In this document: positions 6,592-15,174 of the stretch, in pieces
Layout: each line of letters starts with the position of its first letter
How positions within the stretch are numbered: position 1 is the stretch's first letter
Assembly (NCBI GenBank): GCA_903945435.1
Contig: CAJAVM010000008.1
Coordinates: forward strand, 67,812-109,772
DNA from: an uncultured bacterium
GTDB taxonomy: Bacteria > Patescibacteriota > Patescibacteriia > Patescibacteriales > UBA12465
Direction of reading: 5' to 3'
Length of the DNA stretch: 41,961 nucleotides
The notes under the pieces: model-generated
Told to the model about the DNA's origin: nothing
The model's input: the letters and a program-made list of their open reading frames with translations, nothing else
The model's database searches: none
Position numbers and translations under genes: made by a program

Positions 6592-6600
6592 TGTTAAAAT
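6592..6600 (+). promoter_or_regulatory. Extended -10 promoter of the Gmad2-cysS-dus-tsaB unit
   Basis: TGtTAAAAT, an extended -10 with one mismatch, lies 16 nt before the ATG at 6617, giving a leader of about 10 nt. No matching -35 is seen. Confidence 0.45.
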
Positions 6601-6616
6601 AATGAAATAAAACTAT

Positions 6617-7144
6617 ATGAAAAAAGAATATTTTTTATTTATTATTGTTATTGTAATCGTGATATCGGCTATTATTTTGCGTATTCTACCGTATAAATTA
6701 TCTGTTCCCAAGATAGAAGTCCCGAAAATAGAGTTGCCGGCTACTTCAACTAGCCCAGAAATCATTCCTCCGGTATCTTCAGTCGCTTCAACTAGTCCGG
6801 AAATTTTACTACCGACTGCCTCAACTAGTCCGGAAGTAATTATGAAAAATCCTATTCCCGGAATGCTTGTTTCCTCGCCGTTAACCGTTGAAGGCCGAGC
6901 TCGAGGTGGTTGGTTTTTTGAAGCAACATTGCCAGTTAAATTAATTGCACAAAATGGTGATATTATTTTAGCTAGTTATGGTAAGGCGCAGAGCGATTGG
7001 ATGACGACTGATTTAGTTCCATTTGTTTCAGTTTTAGAATTCACGACAACGGCAACGAGTGGTCATGTGGTGATATCAAAAGATAATCCATCCGGATTAC
7101 CAGAATATGATGCTTCAATTTTAATTCCAGTTTTGTTTCAATAA
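6617..7144 (+). CDS. Membrane-anchored Gmad2-domain surface protein
   Basis: 175 residues. Residues about 5-24 form an N-terminal membrane anchor. A linker (about 30-74) carries three imperfect copies of an A-T/S-STSPEI/V unit rich in Pro, Thr and Ser. The rest (about 76-175) matches the Gmad2 immunoglobulin-like domain first described in spore-germination proteins: PGMLVSSPLTVEGRARGGWFF, then ATLPVKLI, SDWMTTD and KDNPSGLPEYDASILIPV. The protein should be displayed outside the membrane; a binding role is likely but the ligand is unknown. It opens a unit with cysS 17 bp downstream, a link that looks like genome compaction rather than function. Confidence 0.85.
   Translation: MKKEYFLFIIVIVIVISAIILRILPYKLSVPKIEVPKIELPATSTSPEIIPPVSSVASTSPEILLPTASTSPEVIMKNPIPGMLVSSPLTVEGRARGGWFFEATLPVKLIAQNGDIILASYGKAQSDWMTTDLVPFVSVLEFTTTATSGHVVISKDNPSGLPEYDASILIPVLFQ
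6736..6840 (+). repeat. Three imperfect copies of a Ser/Thr/Pro linker unit
   Basis: ACTTCAACTAGCCCAGAAAT, GCTTCAACTAGTCCGGAAAT and GCCTCAACTAGTCCGGAAGT occur in frame in the Gmad2 protein. They encode T/ASTSPEI/V units separated by short proline-rich spacers, making a flexible stalk. Confidence 0.75.
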
Positions 7145-7161
7145 TATTAATACTGTATATT

Positions 7162-8568
7162 ATGTTAGACCTTTATTTGTATAATACTTTAAGCCGCAAA
7201 AAAGAAATTTTTCAACCGATTAATAAAAATCAGGTTGGGTTGTATACTTGCGGACCAACAGTTTATAATTTTGCTCATATCGGAAATTTGCGTACTTATT
7301 TATTCGAAGACTTTTTGAAAAGAGTTTTGGAATATAATAAGTATAAAGTAAAACATATCATGAATATTACCGATGTCGGTCATTTAACTGGTGATATGGA
7401 TATGGGCGAAGATAAGATGGAAAAAGGAGCGCAAAGAGAGGGAAAAAGTGCTTGGCAGATTGCTGAACTTTATACAGAAGCATTTAAAGAGGATATCCGT
7501 CTTTTAAATATTTTAGAACCAAGTGGTTATCATAAAGTAACTGATAATATTCCTGAACAGATTGCATTAATAAGTAAGCTAGAAAAAAAAGGTTATACCT
7601 ATAAAACTAGCGATGGAATTTACTTCGATACAGCAAAAATAAAAAACTATAACAAGCTCAGCCATCTTCCTCTGGAAACATTAAAAGAAGGAGCAAGAGT
7701 TGAAAAAAATCCTGAGAAAAAAAATCCGACTGATTTTGCACTTTGGAAATTTTCTCCTATTGGCGCCAAAAGACAAATGGAATGGAGCTCTCCTTGGGGG
7801 GTCGGTTTTCCTGGCTGGCATATCGAATGTTCGGCGATTAGTTTAAAATATTTAGGTAAAAATCTTGATATTCATTGCGGCGGAGCTGATCATATAAATA
7901 TTCATCATACTAACGAAATTGCTCAATCGGAAGCGGCAACGGGCAAGACATTTTTTAATTATTGGCTTCATGGCGCTTTCTTAAATATTGTTGGTGGTAA
8001 GAAAATGGCGAAGAGTGAGGATGGCTTTTTAACTTTGAAGAAGGCCTTAATTGATAAAGGTTTAAATCCATTAGCTTATCGTTTTGCGGATTGCCAAGTC
8101 CATTATCGTAAGCCGATGGAATATAGTGAAGATAATTTGCGCCAAGCCGAACAAGGTCTAGATAAATTATGGGAGCAAGTTGCGACTTTGGGCTCTGTAA
8201 AAGGAAAAATTGATTTAGACTTACAAGAGAAATTTGTTAAAGCCGTTAATGATGATTTAAATATCCCTAAAGCACTGGCTGTTTTAGCATCGATATTTAA
8301 AGCTAAAATAAGTTCGGCCGATAAACTAGCGACAGTTTTAGATTTTGATAAGATATTTGGTTTTGATTTAAAAAATTCTGTTAATTATATTAAGGGGGAG
8401 GTAAGCTCCTCAGCCTTACCTGTTAAGATTCAAGAGTTAGCAGCGGCTAGGCTTAAGGCTCGTTTAAATAAAGATTGGAAAGAATCTGATAAACTTAGAG
8501 ATGATATAAAGGCGGCCGGATATTCAATCGAAGATACAGCCGCAGGTCAGAAAATAAAGAAAAATTAA
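7162..8568 (+). CDS. cysS: Cysteine--tRNA ligase
   Basis: A class I synthetase of 468 residues, normal length. The start MLDLYLYNTL leads to YTCGPTVYN with zinc ligand C30, then HIGN (39-42) as the HIGH motif. GWHIECSAIS supplies the second zinc cysteine, and HCGGADHINIHHTNEIAQ supplies the remaining ligands. GGKKMAKS is the KMSKS loop, with A replacing the first S. The C-terminal DALR-like helical region ends with AARLKARLNKDWKESDKLRDDIKAAGYSIEDT, as in other CysRS. It lies between the Gmad2 gene and dus. No Shine-Dalgarno sequence precedes it. Confidence 0.96.
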   Translation: MLDLYLYNTLSRKKEIFQPINKNQVGLYTCGPTVYNFAHIGNLRTYLFEDFLKRVLEYNKYKVKHIMNITDVGHLTGDMDMGEDKMEKGAQREGKSAWQIAELYTEAFKEDIRLLNILEPSGYHKVTDNIPEQIALISKLEKKGYTYKTSDGIYFDTAKIKNYNKLSHLPLETLKEGARVEKNPEKKNPTDFALWKFSPIGAKRQMEWSSPWGVGFPGWHIECSAISLKYLGKNLDIHCGGADHINIHHTNEIAQSEAATGKTFFNYWLHGAFLNIVGGKKMAKSEDGFLTLKKALIDKGLNPLAYRFADCQVHYRKPMEYSEDNLRQAEQGLDKLWEQVATLGSVKGKIDLDLQEKFVKAVNDDLNIPKALAVLASIFKAKISSADKLATVLDFDKIFGFDLKNSVNYIKGEVSSSALPVKIQELAAARLKARLNKDWKESDKLRDDIKAAGYSIEDTAAGQKIKKN

Positions 8569-8580
8569 GAGAGTATTGAA

Positions 8581-9573
8581 ATGAGAGATAATAATTTTTG
8601 GAAAAAATTAAAAGCAAGCGGTAAGCCGATTTTAGCTTTAGCGCCGATGGCTGGATTTACCGATTCTGCTTTTCGGCGTATCTGTAAGGGTTATGGTGCT
8701 GATGTTTTATATAGTGAGATGGTTTCAGCAACAGCGTTATATTATAGCGATAGAATTGGTACTCAAAAAAAGGGGAAGAATTCTAAAAATCCGACCATAG
8801 AGTTGATGGATTTTAAAAAAAGAGCCGAAAAATATTATGTAGTTCAGCTTTTTGGTTCTAAGCCAGAGCATTTTGCTGCGGCCGCTAAACTCATTACCGC
8901 TAAAATAAAACCAGACGGGATTGATATTAACTTTGGTTGTCCAGTGAGTAAAATTATTAAACAAGGTGCTGGTGCTGATTTAATGAAGAATCTCGCTCAA
9001 TCACGAGCAGTAATCGAAGCGGTCTTAGCAGAAACTAATTTGCCGGTTTCTATTAAAATACGAGCTAAGTCGGGCGAGATGGGAGCGATTGAGTTTTTAA
9101 AAAATATTTCCGATTTAAATATTGCAGCCGTGATGATTCATGGGAGAACTTTGAGTCAGGGCTTTGCTGGTAAGCCTGATTTTAAATTAATTAAGGAAGT
9201 GCGTAAATATTTTCCCGGCGTTGTTATCGCTAATGGGGGAATTATTGATTTAGCAAGTGCTCAGGAAGCCTTAAAAGAAAGTGGGGCCGATGGTTTAGGA
9301 TTAGCTCGAGGAATATTGGGTAGACCATGGCTATTTAAAGAGATAAAAAAGAATAAGCAGCTAGATTTAAAGATTTCTCAAATTTTTAAGTTAATTATTA
9401 GCCATGCGACCAGAGTTAGTAAAATTAAAGGTAAAAATGCGATGATAGAATTACGTAAACATCTTGTTTGGTATGTGCAGGGTTTAGAAGGGGCGAGTAA
9501 AATGCGCGAAAAGTTGGTTACTGTTAACAATCTCCAAGAATTAAAAAAAATAATTAAGGAATATAAAAAATAA
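8581..9573 (+). CDS. dus: tRNA-dihydrouridine synthase (DusB-like)
   Basis: An FMN-dependent enzyme that reduces uridine to dihydrouridine in tRNA. 330 residues. The TIM barrel begins with LALAPMAGFTDSAFRRIC (FMN binding). DINFGCPVSKIIKQGAGADLM holds the catalytic cysteine (near residue 120) that protonates uridine. KIRAKSG, MIHGRT, VIANGGI and GLGLARGILGRPWLF are the phosphate- and FMN-binding segments. The C-terminal helical domain (KHLVWYVQGLEGASKMREKLV) contacts tRNA. The upstream context GAGAGTATTGAA gives at most a weak ribosome site. It sits between cysS and tsaB, so the unit is devoted to tRNA function. Confidence 0.94.
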   Translation: MRDNNFWKKLKASGKPILALAPMAGFTDSAFRRICKGYGADVLYSEMVSATALYYSDRIGTQKKGKNSKNPTIELMDFKKRAEKYYVVQLFGSKPEHFAAAAKLITAKIKPDGIDINFGCPVSKIIKQGAGADLMKNLAQSRAVIEAVLAETNLPVSIKIRAKSGEMGAIEFLKNISDLNIAAVMIHGRTLSQGFAGKPDFKLIKEVRKYFPGVVIANGGIIDLASAQEALKESGADGLGLARGILGRPWLFKEIKKNKQLDLKISQIFKLIISHATRVSKIKGKNAMIELRKHLVWYVQGLEGASKMREKLVTVNNLQELKKIIKEYKK

Positions 9574-9575
9574 TT

Positions 9576-9956
9576 ATGACTCTCTATATTAACACTGCCT
9601 CTCAGGATGAAATAATTATTGCAATTTCTGAGGGAACTAAAAAAATCGCTCAAAAAAAATTTAAAGCTGGAAGGGCACAGGCTGAGAAATTATTACCAGC
9701 GATTGATAGGCTATTAAAATCAAAAAAAATAAAGTTAATCCAATTAAAAAAAATATTGGTTGCTGATTATGGTGGAAGTTTTACTTCTTTAAGAATTGGC
9801 GTTGTGACTGCAAATGCTTTAGGTTATGCTTTAAAAATTCCAGTTGAACCAGAAGCAGGGATTAAAATCGCTAAAAAGTTTTCTAGCTATTCAATTGTTG
9901 AACCAATATATAGCGCTGAACCGAACATTGGTAAGAAGAAAACCCCTGTGCACTAG
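9576..9956 (+). CDS. tsaB: TsaB-like protein, N-terminal lobe only (t6A37 tRNA modification)
   Basis: 126 residues, against about 220 in typical TsaB. The start MTLYINTAS matches the first ASKHA strand (usual ILAIDTS). KAEKLLP-type residues read AQAEKLLPAIDRLL. The family hallmark is GGSFTSLRIGVVTANALGYAL (usual PGSFTGLRIGVATAKGLA). The second lobe is missing: the frame ends after KKKTPVH without a frameshift relic that I can see. TsaB is the scaffold for TsaD and TsaE in threonylcarbamoyl-adenosine synthesis; neither partner gene is here. It is 2 bp from dus. It could be a functional minimal form or a decaying copy. Confidence 0.8.
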   Translation: MTLYINTASQDEIIIAISEGTKKIAQKKFKAGRAQAEKLLPAIDRLLKSKKIKLIQLKKILVADYGGSFTSLRIGVVTANALGYALKIPVEPEAGIKIAKKFSSYSIVEPIYSAEPNIGKKKTPVH

Positions 9957-10000
9957 CTGTTGAAAACTTTTTACAATTTTGTCAAAAAATTTCCAATTAA

Positions 10001-10031
10001 AAAAGCTACTTGTTGATAAGTAGCTTTTTTT
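10001..10031 (+). terminator. Intrinsic terminator after tsaB
   Basis: AAGCTACTT (10003-10011) pairs with AAGTAGCTT (10018-10026) around GTTGAT, extended by flanking A and T runs. It separates the tRNA-function unit from the mraZ promoter. Confidence 0.92.
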
Positions 10032-10067
10032 ATTGTTTTTTCTCTTGTTTTAGGCTAAATAAAAGTG

Positions 10068-10096
10068 TTGACCATAGGGGGCTCGTGGTGTATAAT
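10068..10096 (+). promoter_or_regulatory. Promoter of the mraZ cell-wall cluster
   Basis: TTGACC (10068-10073), 17 nt, TATAAT (10091-10096). The predicted start is near 10103, directly before the MraZ-type repeats. Confidence 0.8.
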
Positions 10097-10107
10097 TGAA
10101 CTTGTAA

Positions 10108-10133
10108 GGTGAATTGTGGGGAACAGAGGGGAA
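10108..10133 (+). promoter_or_regulatory. MraZ operator: three G-rich repeats with 10-bp period
   Basis: GGTGAA (10108-10113), GGGGAA (10118-10123) and GGGGAA (10128-10133) recur every 10 bp, on one face of the helix, just after the predicted start of transcription. MraZ is known to bind tandem G-rich repeats of about this spacing upstream of its own gene and to repress the cluster. The first copy has one mismatch. Confidence 0.7.
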
Positions 10134-10160
10134 ACATAAAATAATTTTTGTTTTGAGAAT

Positions 10161-10592
10161 ATGTTCATCGGTGAATACAATCACAGCTTAGATGATAAAG
10201 GGCGTTTAGCTATTCCAGCTAAATTCCGTATCATCTTAAAAAAAGGAGCAGTTGTAACTAAGGGTTTAGATAACTGTTTGTTTTTGTATTCAAAAGAACA
10301 ATTCGAAATTATTGCGAAAAAATTTGCCGCCCTACCACTTAGTCAATCAAAAGCTCGAGCCTTCGCGCGGCATATGCTAGCGGGAGCGATGGATGTTGAA
10401 TTTGATAATCAGGGAAGAATTACTTTACCGGAATATTTAAGAAAATTTTCCAGTCTTAAGAAAAAAATTATTGTTGCCGGTTTATATAATCATTTAGAAA
10501 TTTGGGATGAAGCGGCTTGGAATAGATATAAGATAGAATCCGAAAAGAATAGTAACGCTATTGCTGAAGAATTAGGGGACTTAGGAATTTAG
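10161..10592 (+). CDS. mraZ: Transcriptional regulator MraZ
   Basis: 143 residues, family length. It has two SpoVT/AbrB-like halves: GEYNHSLDDKGRLAIPAKFR near the N-terminus, and FDNQGRITLPEYLR in the second half. Both DxxGR motifs, which contact DNA in the ring-shaped oligomer, are intact. MraZ autorepresses the division and cell-wall cluster through G-rich tandem repeats, and three such repeats lie at 10108-10133. Only 1 bp separates it from rsmH, the usual order. Confidence 0.97.
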   Translation: MFIGEYNHSLDDKGRLAIPAKFRIILKKGAVVTKGLDNCLFLYSKEQFEIIAKKFAALPLSQSKARAFARHMLAGAMDVEFDNQGRITLPEYLRKFSSLKKKIIVAGLYNHLEIWDEAAWNRYKIESEKNSNAIAEELGDLGI

Positions 10593-10593
10593 T

Positions 10594-11481
10594 ATGGAAT
10601 ATAATCATATCCCGGTGATGCTAAGTGAAATAATAGAAGCACTTAATCCAAAAATAGGCGGGAAATTTATTGATTGTACTTTAGGTGGTGCGGGATATAC
10701 TATGGCGATTGCTAAAATGGTTGGAGCTAAAGGAAAGGTGTTGGGGATTGATCTTGATGTAAATGCCCTTAAAAATGCAAGTCAGAAAATTAAAGATAGT
10801 AAGTTGAAAAATGTTATTCTAGCTCAAGGAAACTTTAGAAATCTAAAGGAACTAGCGGTTGAAAATTTTAGTGAAAAACAGAAATTTGATGGAATAGTTT
10901 TTGATTTAGGACTTTCATCATTTCAACTTGATGACGAAAGCCGCGGATTTTCCTTTAAAGGCGAAAGACCATTAAATATGGCTTTTGGTCCTAAATCGGA
11001 AAACGATACCATTAGCATTATTAATAATTATCCCTTACTGGAATTGACTAGAATTTTTAGAGAATATGGTGAAGAAAGGATGGCATATCAGATTGCTAAG
11101 GCTATTGTTGACGCACGTAGAACTAAAAGAATCGAAAAGACTTCTGATTTAGTTAGTATTATTGAAGATAAAATACCTTTACGTTTTAGAACTAAAATTC
11201 ACCCCGCAACTAGAATTTTTCAAGCTTTAAGAATGGAAACTAATACGGAACTTAAAAATTTAGAAGAAGTTTTACCAAGTGCGATTGCGTTATTGAAAAA
11301 AGGAGGAATACTCGCAGTTGTTTCTTTCCATAGTGGTGAAGATAGAATTGTAAAATGGTTTTTAAGGAATAATTTGGAAGTAAATATTTTAACTAAGAAG
11401 CCCTTGATTCCTTGCGCTCAGGAGGCTGCCGAAAATCCTCGAGCAAGAAGTGCGAAACTTAGAGTTGCCACTAAGTTATAG
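10594..11481 (+). CDS. rsmH: 16S rRNA (cytosine1402-N4)-methyltransferase RsmH
   Basis: RsmH methylates N4 of C1402 in the ribosomal P site. 295 residues. The N-terminus YNHIPVMLSEIIEAL is canonical, followed by the SAM site DCTLGGAGYT and GIDLD, then DGIVFDLGLSSFQLDDESRGFSF. The motif normally written DGPLDMRMD reads ERPLNMAFG here. ATRIFQALRMETNTELKNLE and FHSGEDRIVKWFL (usual FHSLEDRIVK) follow, and the C-terminus NPRARSAKLRVA is standard. Overall identity is certain; the PLNMAFG change near the active site is unusual. It is the second gene of the mraZ cluster. Confidence 0.96.
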   Translation: MEYNHIPVMLSEIIEALNPKIGGKFIDCTLGGAGYTMAIAKMVGAKGKVLGIDLDVNALKNASQKIKDSKLKNVILAQGNFRNLKELAVENFSEKQKFDGIVFDLGLSSFQLDDESRGFSFKGERPLNMAFGPKSENDTISIINNYPLLELTRIFREYGEERMAYQIAKAIVDARRTKRIEKTSDLVSIIEDKIPLRFRTKIHPATRIFQALRMETNTELKNLEEVLPSAIALLKKGGILAVVSFHSGEDRIVKWFLRNNLEVNILTKKPLIPCAQEAAENPRARSAKLRVATKL

Positions 11482-11520
11482 ATTGAATAATTTTTAAATT
11501 AATTATATTTTTGAAGTCTT

Positions 11521-11862
11521 ATGACTAAGATTGTAAATTGCTACAACGCTCAGCTTAAACCAAAAACCAAGAAGCATTCTGTGAATTTAAAAATTTTTAA
11601 TTTTTGTTTGTTTGCAGCTTTATTTTCTCTCGGTTTTGCTTATCTTATTGGCATTAGCGATTTAACAGTTAAAGGTTTCGTTTTGCAAGAAATGAAAAAT
11701 CAATCTTCTAACTTGGCTTCCGAAAAAAGAGATAATGAGCAACAAGTTGATTCTCTACAATCATACTATGCTCTTAATTCTAGGGCACAGAAGCTTGATA
11801 TGGTTGTTATAAATGATATTGAATATTTATCAGCTGGGAGTCATGTAGTTGCTAAGAAATAA
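11521..11862 (+). CDS. ftsL: FtsL-like division protein
   Basis: 113 residues with a basic cytoplasmic segment (1-24), one membrane helix (about 27-47, FNFCLFAALFSLGFAYLIGI) and a periplasmic part with coiled-coil character (about 60-90, MKNQSSNLASEKRDNEQQVDSLQSYY). Sequence alone is weak, as FtsL diverges fast, but size, topology and position between rsmH and ftsI are those of FtsL. FtsL joins FtsB and FtsQ to activate FtsWI septal synthesis. FtsB and FtsQ genes are not in the window. Confidence 0.8.
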   Translation: MTKIVNCYNAQLKPKTKKHSVNLKIFNFCLFAALFSLGFAYLIGISDLTVKGFVLQEMKNQSSNLASEKRDNEQQVDSLQSYYALNSRAQKLDMVVINDIEYLSAGSHVVAKK

Positions 11863-11892
11863 TCCAGTGTTAAAAAAATTCGGCTAGCTTTT

Positions 11893-13851
11893 ATGTGGCG
11901 AGACCCTAAAAACAATGGTCGCTCTCTCAGAGACGCGGTAAATAATAATCGTCTGCGCGTGGTCGTGGCGGTTATTTTTTTATTAATGGGGTCTTTGTTG
12001 TATAAACTTTATAGTGTTCAAATTGGGCAGTTTGATTTATATACGGCGATGGCCTCTTCTCAGCATCAAGTTTATAGTAAATTAAAGCCTGAGCGTGGAA
12101 AGATATTTTTAAGTGAGGAAATAAAGGGAGTAGAAAAATTTTATCCGTTAGCTACTAACAAAGATTTTGCTGAAGTTTTTATTGTTCCCAAAGATATTAC
12201 TTATCCGGAAATTTTTGCTGAAAAATTGTTTAACTTTTTAGACAAGCCAAAGCTAGAAATGGGGGGTAATAATCCAGCAACAGGAACGAAAGTTACCGTC
12301 TCTACTACAACTAAAGAAGAAATTATTGCAAAATATTTAAAAAAACTTGATAAACCTGGCGATCCGTATGAGCCCTTGGTTAGTAAATTGTCTGGCGAGG
12401 ATTTAATTAAACTTTTTTCTTATCTTTCTTCTGTTGATAATTCGTCAACCTCTTCGCCGGCTTTAGTAGTTCCTGAGGAATTAGAATTGAAGTTAGGTCG
12501 ATTAGTCTATAAGAGTGACCCAGAAAAAGAGTTCGAAGTTCCTGGATTTGGTTTTGATTTACAAAAATATAGATATTATCCTGAAAATGAAATCGCTGCT
12601 CATCTTTTAGGCTTTGTTACTTATGTTGACGGTGAAGGTCAGGGTAAGTATGGCTTGGAAGAATTTTTTAATGAAGAACTTTTTGGAAAATATGGTTCAC
12701 TGAAATCAGAAAAGGGAGGTAGGGATAGTATGATGATTGTAAACGATAGAGAATATATAAAACCTGAAGCGGGGAGTGATTTAGTTTTAACGGTTGATCG
12801 TAATATTCAATTTGCTGTTTGTGATAAATTAAAACAATCAGTTAAAAAACTGAGCGCAGCTGGTGGTTCAGTAATAGTAATGGAAGTAAAAACAGGAGCG
12901 ATTATTGCAATGTGTTCTGAGCCGGCTTTTAACCCTAATGATTTTAAAGAAGTACATGATATTTCTTATTACAATAATCCCGCGGCTTATTATCAATATG
13001 AACCGGGCTCGGTATTTAAAACGGTAACCATGGCGATTGCAATTGATCAAGGGAAGGTTTCTCCGTCAACGACGTATAAGGATGAGGGGCAGATTATGAT
13101 TAATGGTTGGCCTAAACCAATTAAGAATGCTGATTTTTCTACATTCGGTCCGCACGGTGTCGTTGATATGACCGTTGTGTTGGATAATTCTCTTAATACG
13201 GGAGCTATCTTTGCCATGAATCAAGTTGGCCCTAAAGTTTTTGCTGATTATGTAAAAAAGTTTGGTTTTGGAGAGAGGACGGGTGTTGAGCTTGGTTCGG
13301 AAAGTGCGGGGAATATTGATAACTTATTAAAAAATAAAGTAAGAGAAATTGATGCTGCGACTGCTTCCTTCGGCCAAGGTATAGCGGTTACTCCGCTGCA
13401 GATGATAATGCCTTATCAAGCGATTGCTAATAAGGGGATGATGATGAAGCCCTATATTATTAAGAGTATTCTTCGTCCTAATGGTAAGCGCGATGAGATT
13501 ACACCCAAACAAGCAGGCCGCGTGATTTCCGAAAAAACAGCTTCAACTATTTCGGGCATGTTAGTTAATGTGGTTGAAAAGGGCCATTCAAAAGGAGCGG
13601 CTATTCCGGGATACTATATAGGAGGTAAAACGGGGACGGCGCAGGTTGCAACTATGGGAGGATATAGTACTAGTGATTATGTTCATACTTTTATTGGCAT
13701 TGCGCCAATTGAGGAACCGGCCTTTGTAATGCTAACTAAAGTTGACAGTCCTAAGGGTATCCAATATGCTGAAGGTTCAGCTGTTCCTTTATTTAAGGAT
13801 ATTGCTGATTTCATTCTAAATTATTACGCCGTTCCCAAAACTAGGAAATAA
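11893..13851 (+). CDS. ftsI: Penicillin-binding protein, FtsI/PBP2 transpeptidase
   Basis: 652 residues. A short cytoplasmic tail and membrane helix (about 22-42) lead into the PBP dimerisation domain with the usual KLYSVQIGQFDLY start. The transpeptidase domain holds SVFK with nucleophile S373 and K376, SLN with S433, and KTGT with K579, so all three active-site motifs are intact. FGFGERTGVELGSESAGN and ATASFGQGIAVTPLQM are typical of monofunctional class B PBPs. The dimerisation region is long (about 55-290). It sits between ftsL and murF, the expected place for the septal enzyme. No PASTA domain is present. Confidence 0.94.
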   Translation: MWRDPKNNGRSLRDAVNNNRLRVVVAVIFLLMGSLLYKLYSVQIGQFDLYTAMASSQHQVYSKLKPERGKIFLSEEIKGVEKFYPLATNKDFAEVFIVPKDITYPEIFAEKLFNFLDKPKLEMGGNNPATGTKVTVSTTTKEEIIAKYLKKLDKPGDPYEPLVSKLSGEDLIKLFSYLSSVDNSSTSSPALVVPEELELKLGRLVYKSDPEKEFEVPGFGFDLQKYRYYPENEIAAHLLGFVTYVDGEGQGKYGLEEFFNEELFGKYGSLKSEKGGRDSMMIVNDREYIKPEAGSDLVLTVDRNIQFAVCDKLKQSVKKLSAAGGSVIVMEVKTGAIIAMCSEPAFNPNDFKEVHDISYYNNPAAYYQYEPGSVFKTVTMAIAIDQGKVSPSTTYKDEGQIMINGWPKPIKNADFSTFGPHGVVDMTVVLDNSLNTGAIFAMNQVGPKVFADYVKKFGFGERTGVELGSESAGNIDNLLKNKVREIDAATASFGQGIAVTPLQMIMPYQAIANKGMMMKPYIIKSILRPNGKRDEITPKQAGRVISEKTASTISGMLVNVVEKGHSKGAAIPGYYIGGKTGTAQVATMGGYSTSDYVHTFIGIAPIEEPAFVMLTKVDSPKGIQYAEGSAVPLFKDIADFILNYYAVPKTRK

Positions 13852-13878
13852 ACCAATTTCTCAATATATAAGAGGGCT

Positions 13879-15165
13879 ATGAAGAAGATACTGCAGTTAA
13901 AACTGAAAATCGCCGCCAAACTTATTCTGCACAAGTATAAGCCGGTTGTTGTTGGAATAACTGGCTCTATTGGAAAAAGTAGTGCTAAAGAAGCGATATA
14001 TCATGTTTTACAAAAAAAGCTTAACGTGAGGACGAGTTTTAAGAACTATAATAATGAAATAGGGTTACCGCTTACCGTTATTGGTCTCGAGTCTCCAGGT
14101 AGGAATATTTTAGGCTGGATTCAGGTTTTTGCAAAAACACTGAATCTTTTGTTTTTTAAGGATGAATTATACCCCCAAGTTTTAGTTTTAGAGATGGGGA
14201 TTGATAGGCCGGGCGATATGGAATATTTAACTTCCATTGTTAAGATTGATATTGCGGTTGTAACTTCAGTGAGTTATTCTCACTTAGAGTATTTTGGAAA
14301 TTTACAAAATATAAAGAAAGAAAAACAAGTTTTAGTTGAGAAATTAGATAGCCAGGGATTAGCAATTTTAAATTATGATAGTGAGTCAGTAAAGGAGATG
14401 GCGGAATTTAGTAAGGCGAGAATTTTAAGCTACGGGTTAAAAGATGGAGCAGATTTGAAGGCTCAAGATATTGTTTATAATTTTACTCGTGGTTCTTATG
14501 AGCTCTCTGGGATTAATTTCAAGTTAAATGATAAGGGCTCAATTGTCCCGGTTTTTATGCATAATATTATGTCGGAGCCGGCTTTATATTCTGCTTTAGC
14601 CGCCGCCGCAGTTGGTTTATATTTTAAAATGAATTTAGTAGAGATTGCTTCGGCTTTAAGTGACTTTAGTTTACCGGCAGGGAGGATGAATCTCTTGCCT
14701 GGGATTAAACATTCCTTCATAATAGATGATACTTATAATTCATCACCAGAAGCGGCTATTTCGGCAGTAAATATTTTGGGTGAAATTAGTATCGATAAGG
14801 GCGCTCATAAATATGCGGTGATGGGCGATATGCTGGAGATTGGTTCTTATACTGAAGAAGGGCATCGTTTGGTTGGAAAAACTATTAGTGAACGTAAAAT
14901 AGATTATTTAATTTCTGTTGGCGAGAAAGCGCGTGATTTTATGCGAGGTGCTAAAGATGCGGGGCTAGATGCGGATAATATATTTTATTTTGATAAACCG
15001 GAAGACGCAGGACGTTTTTTGCAAAATAAGATTAAGGAAGGAGATGTCTTATTGATTAAAGGGTCACAAGGAGTTCGCATGGAAAAGATAGTGAAAGAAT
15101 TAATGGCTGAGCCAGAAAGAGCGGCTGAACTCTTAGTAAGACAAGATAAAAAATGGCAGAAGTAA
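13879..15165 (+). CDS. murF: MurF-type UDP-MurNAc-tripeptide--D-Ala-D-Ala ligase
   Basis: 428 residues. The ATP loop is GITGSIGKSS (26-35). NNEIGLPLTVIGL (about 55-67), EMGIDRPGDMEYLTSIV, DDTYNSSPEAAISAVNIL and GDMLEIGSYTEEGHRLVG are specific to MurF among Mur ligases. It joins D-Ala-D-Ala to the UDP-MurNAc tripeptide in the cytoplasm. Compared with E. coli MurF the substrate-binding N-terminal domain is short: the P-loop begins at residue 26, so this is a two-domain form. AAGAGGGCT before the ATG is one of the few possible ribosome sites nearby. murC, murD, murG and mraY do not follow. Confidence 0.92.
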   Translation: MKKILQLKLKIAAKLILHKYKPVVVGITGSIGKSSAKEAIYHVLQKKLNVRTSFKNYNNEIGLPLTVIGLESPGRNILGWIQVFAKTLNLLFFKDELYPQVLVLEMGIDRPGDMEYLTSIVKIDIAVVTSVSYSHLEYFGNLQNIKKEKQVLVEKLDSQGLAILNYDSESVKEMAEFSKARILSYGLKDGADLKAQDIVYNFTRGSYELSGINFKLNDKGSIVPVFMHNIMSEPALYSALAAAAVGLYFKMNLVEIASALSDFSLPAGRMNLLPGIKHSFIIDDTYNSSPEAAISAVNILGEISIDKGAHKYAVMGDMLEIGSYTEEGHRLVGKTISERKIDYLISVGEKARDFMRGAKDAGLDADNIFYFDKPEDAGRFLQNKIKEGDVLLIKGSQGVRMEKIVKELMAEPERAAELLVRQDKKWQK

Positions 15166-15174
15166 ATTATATTT

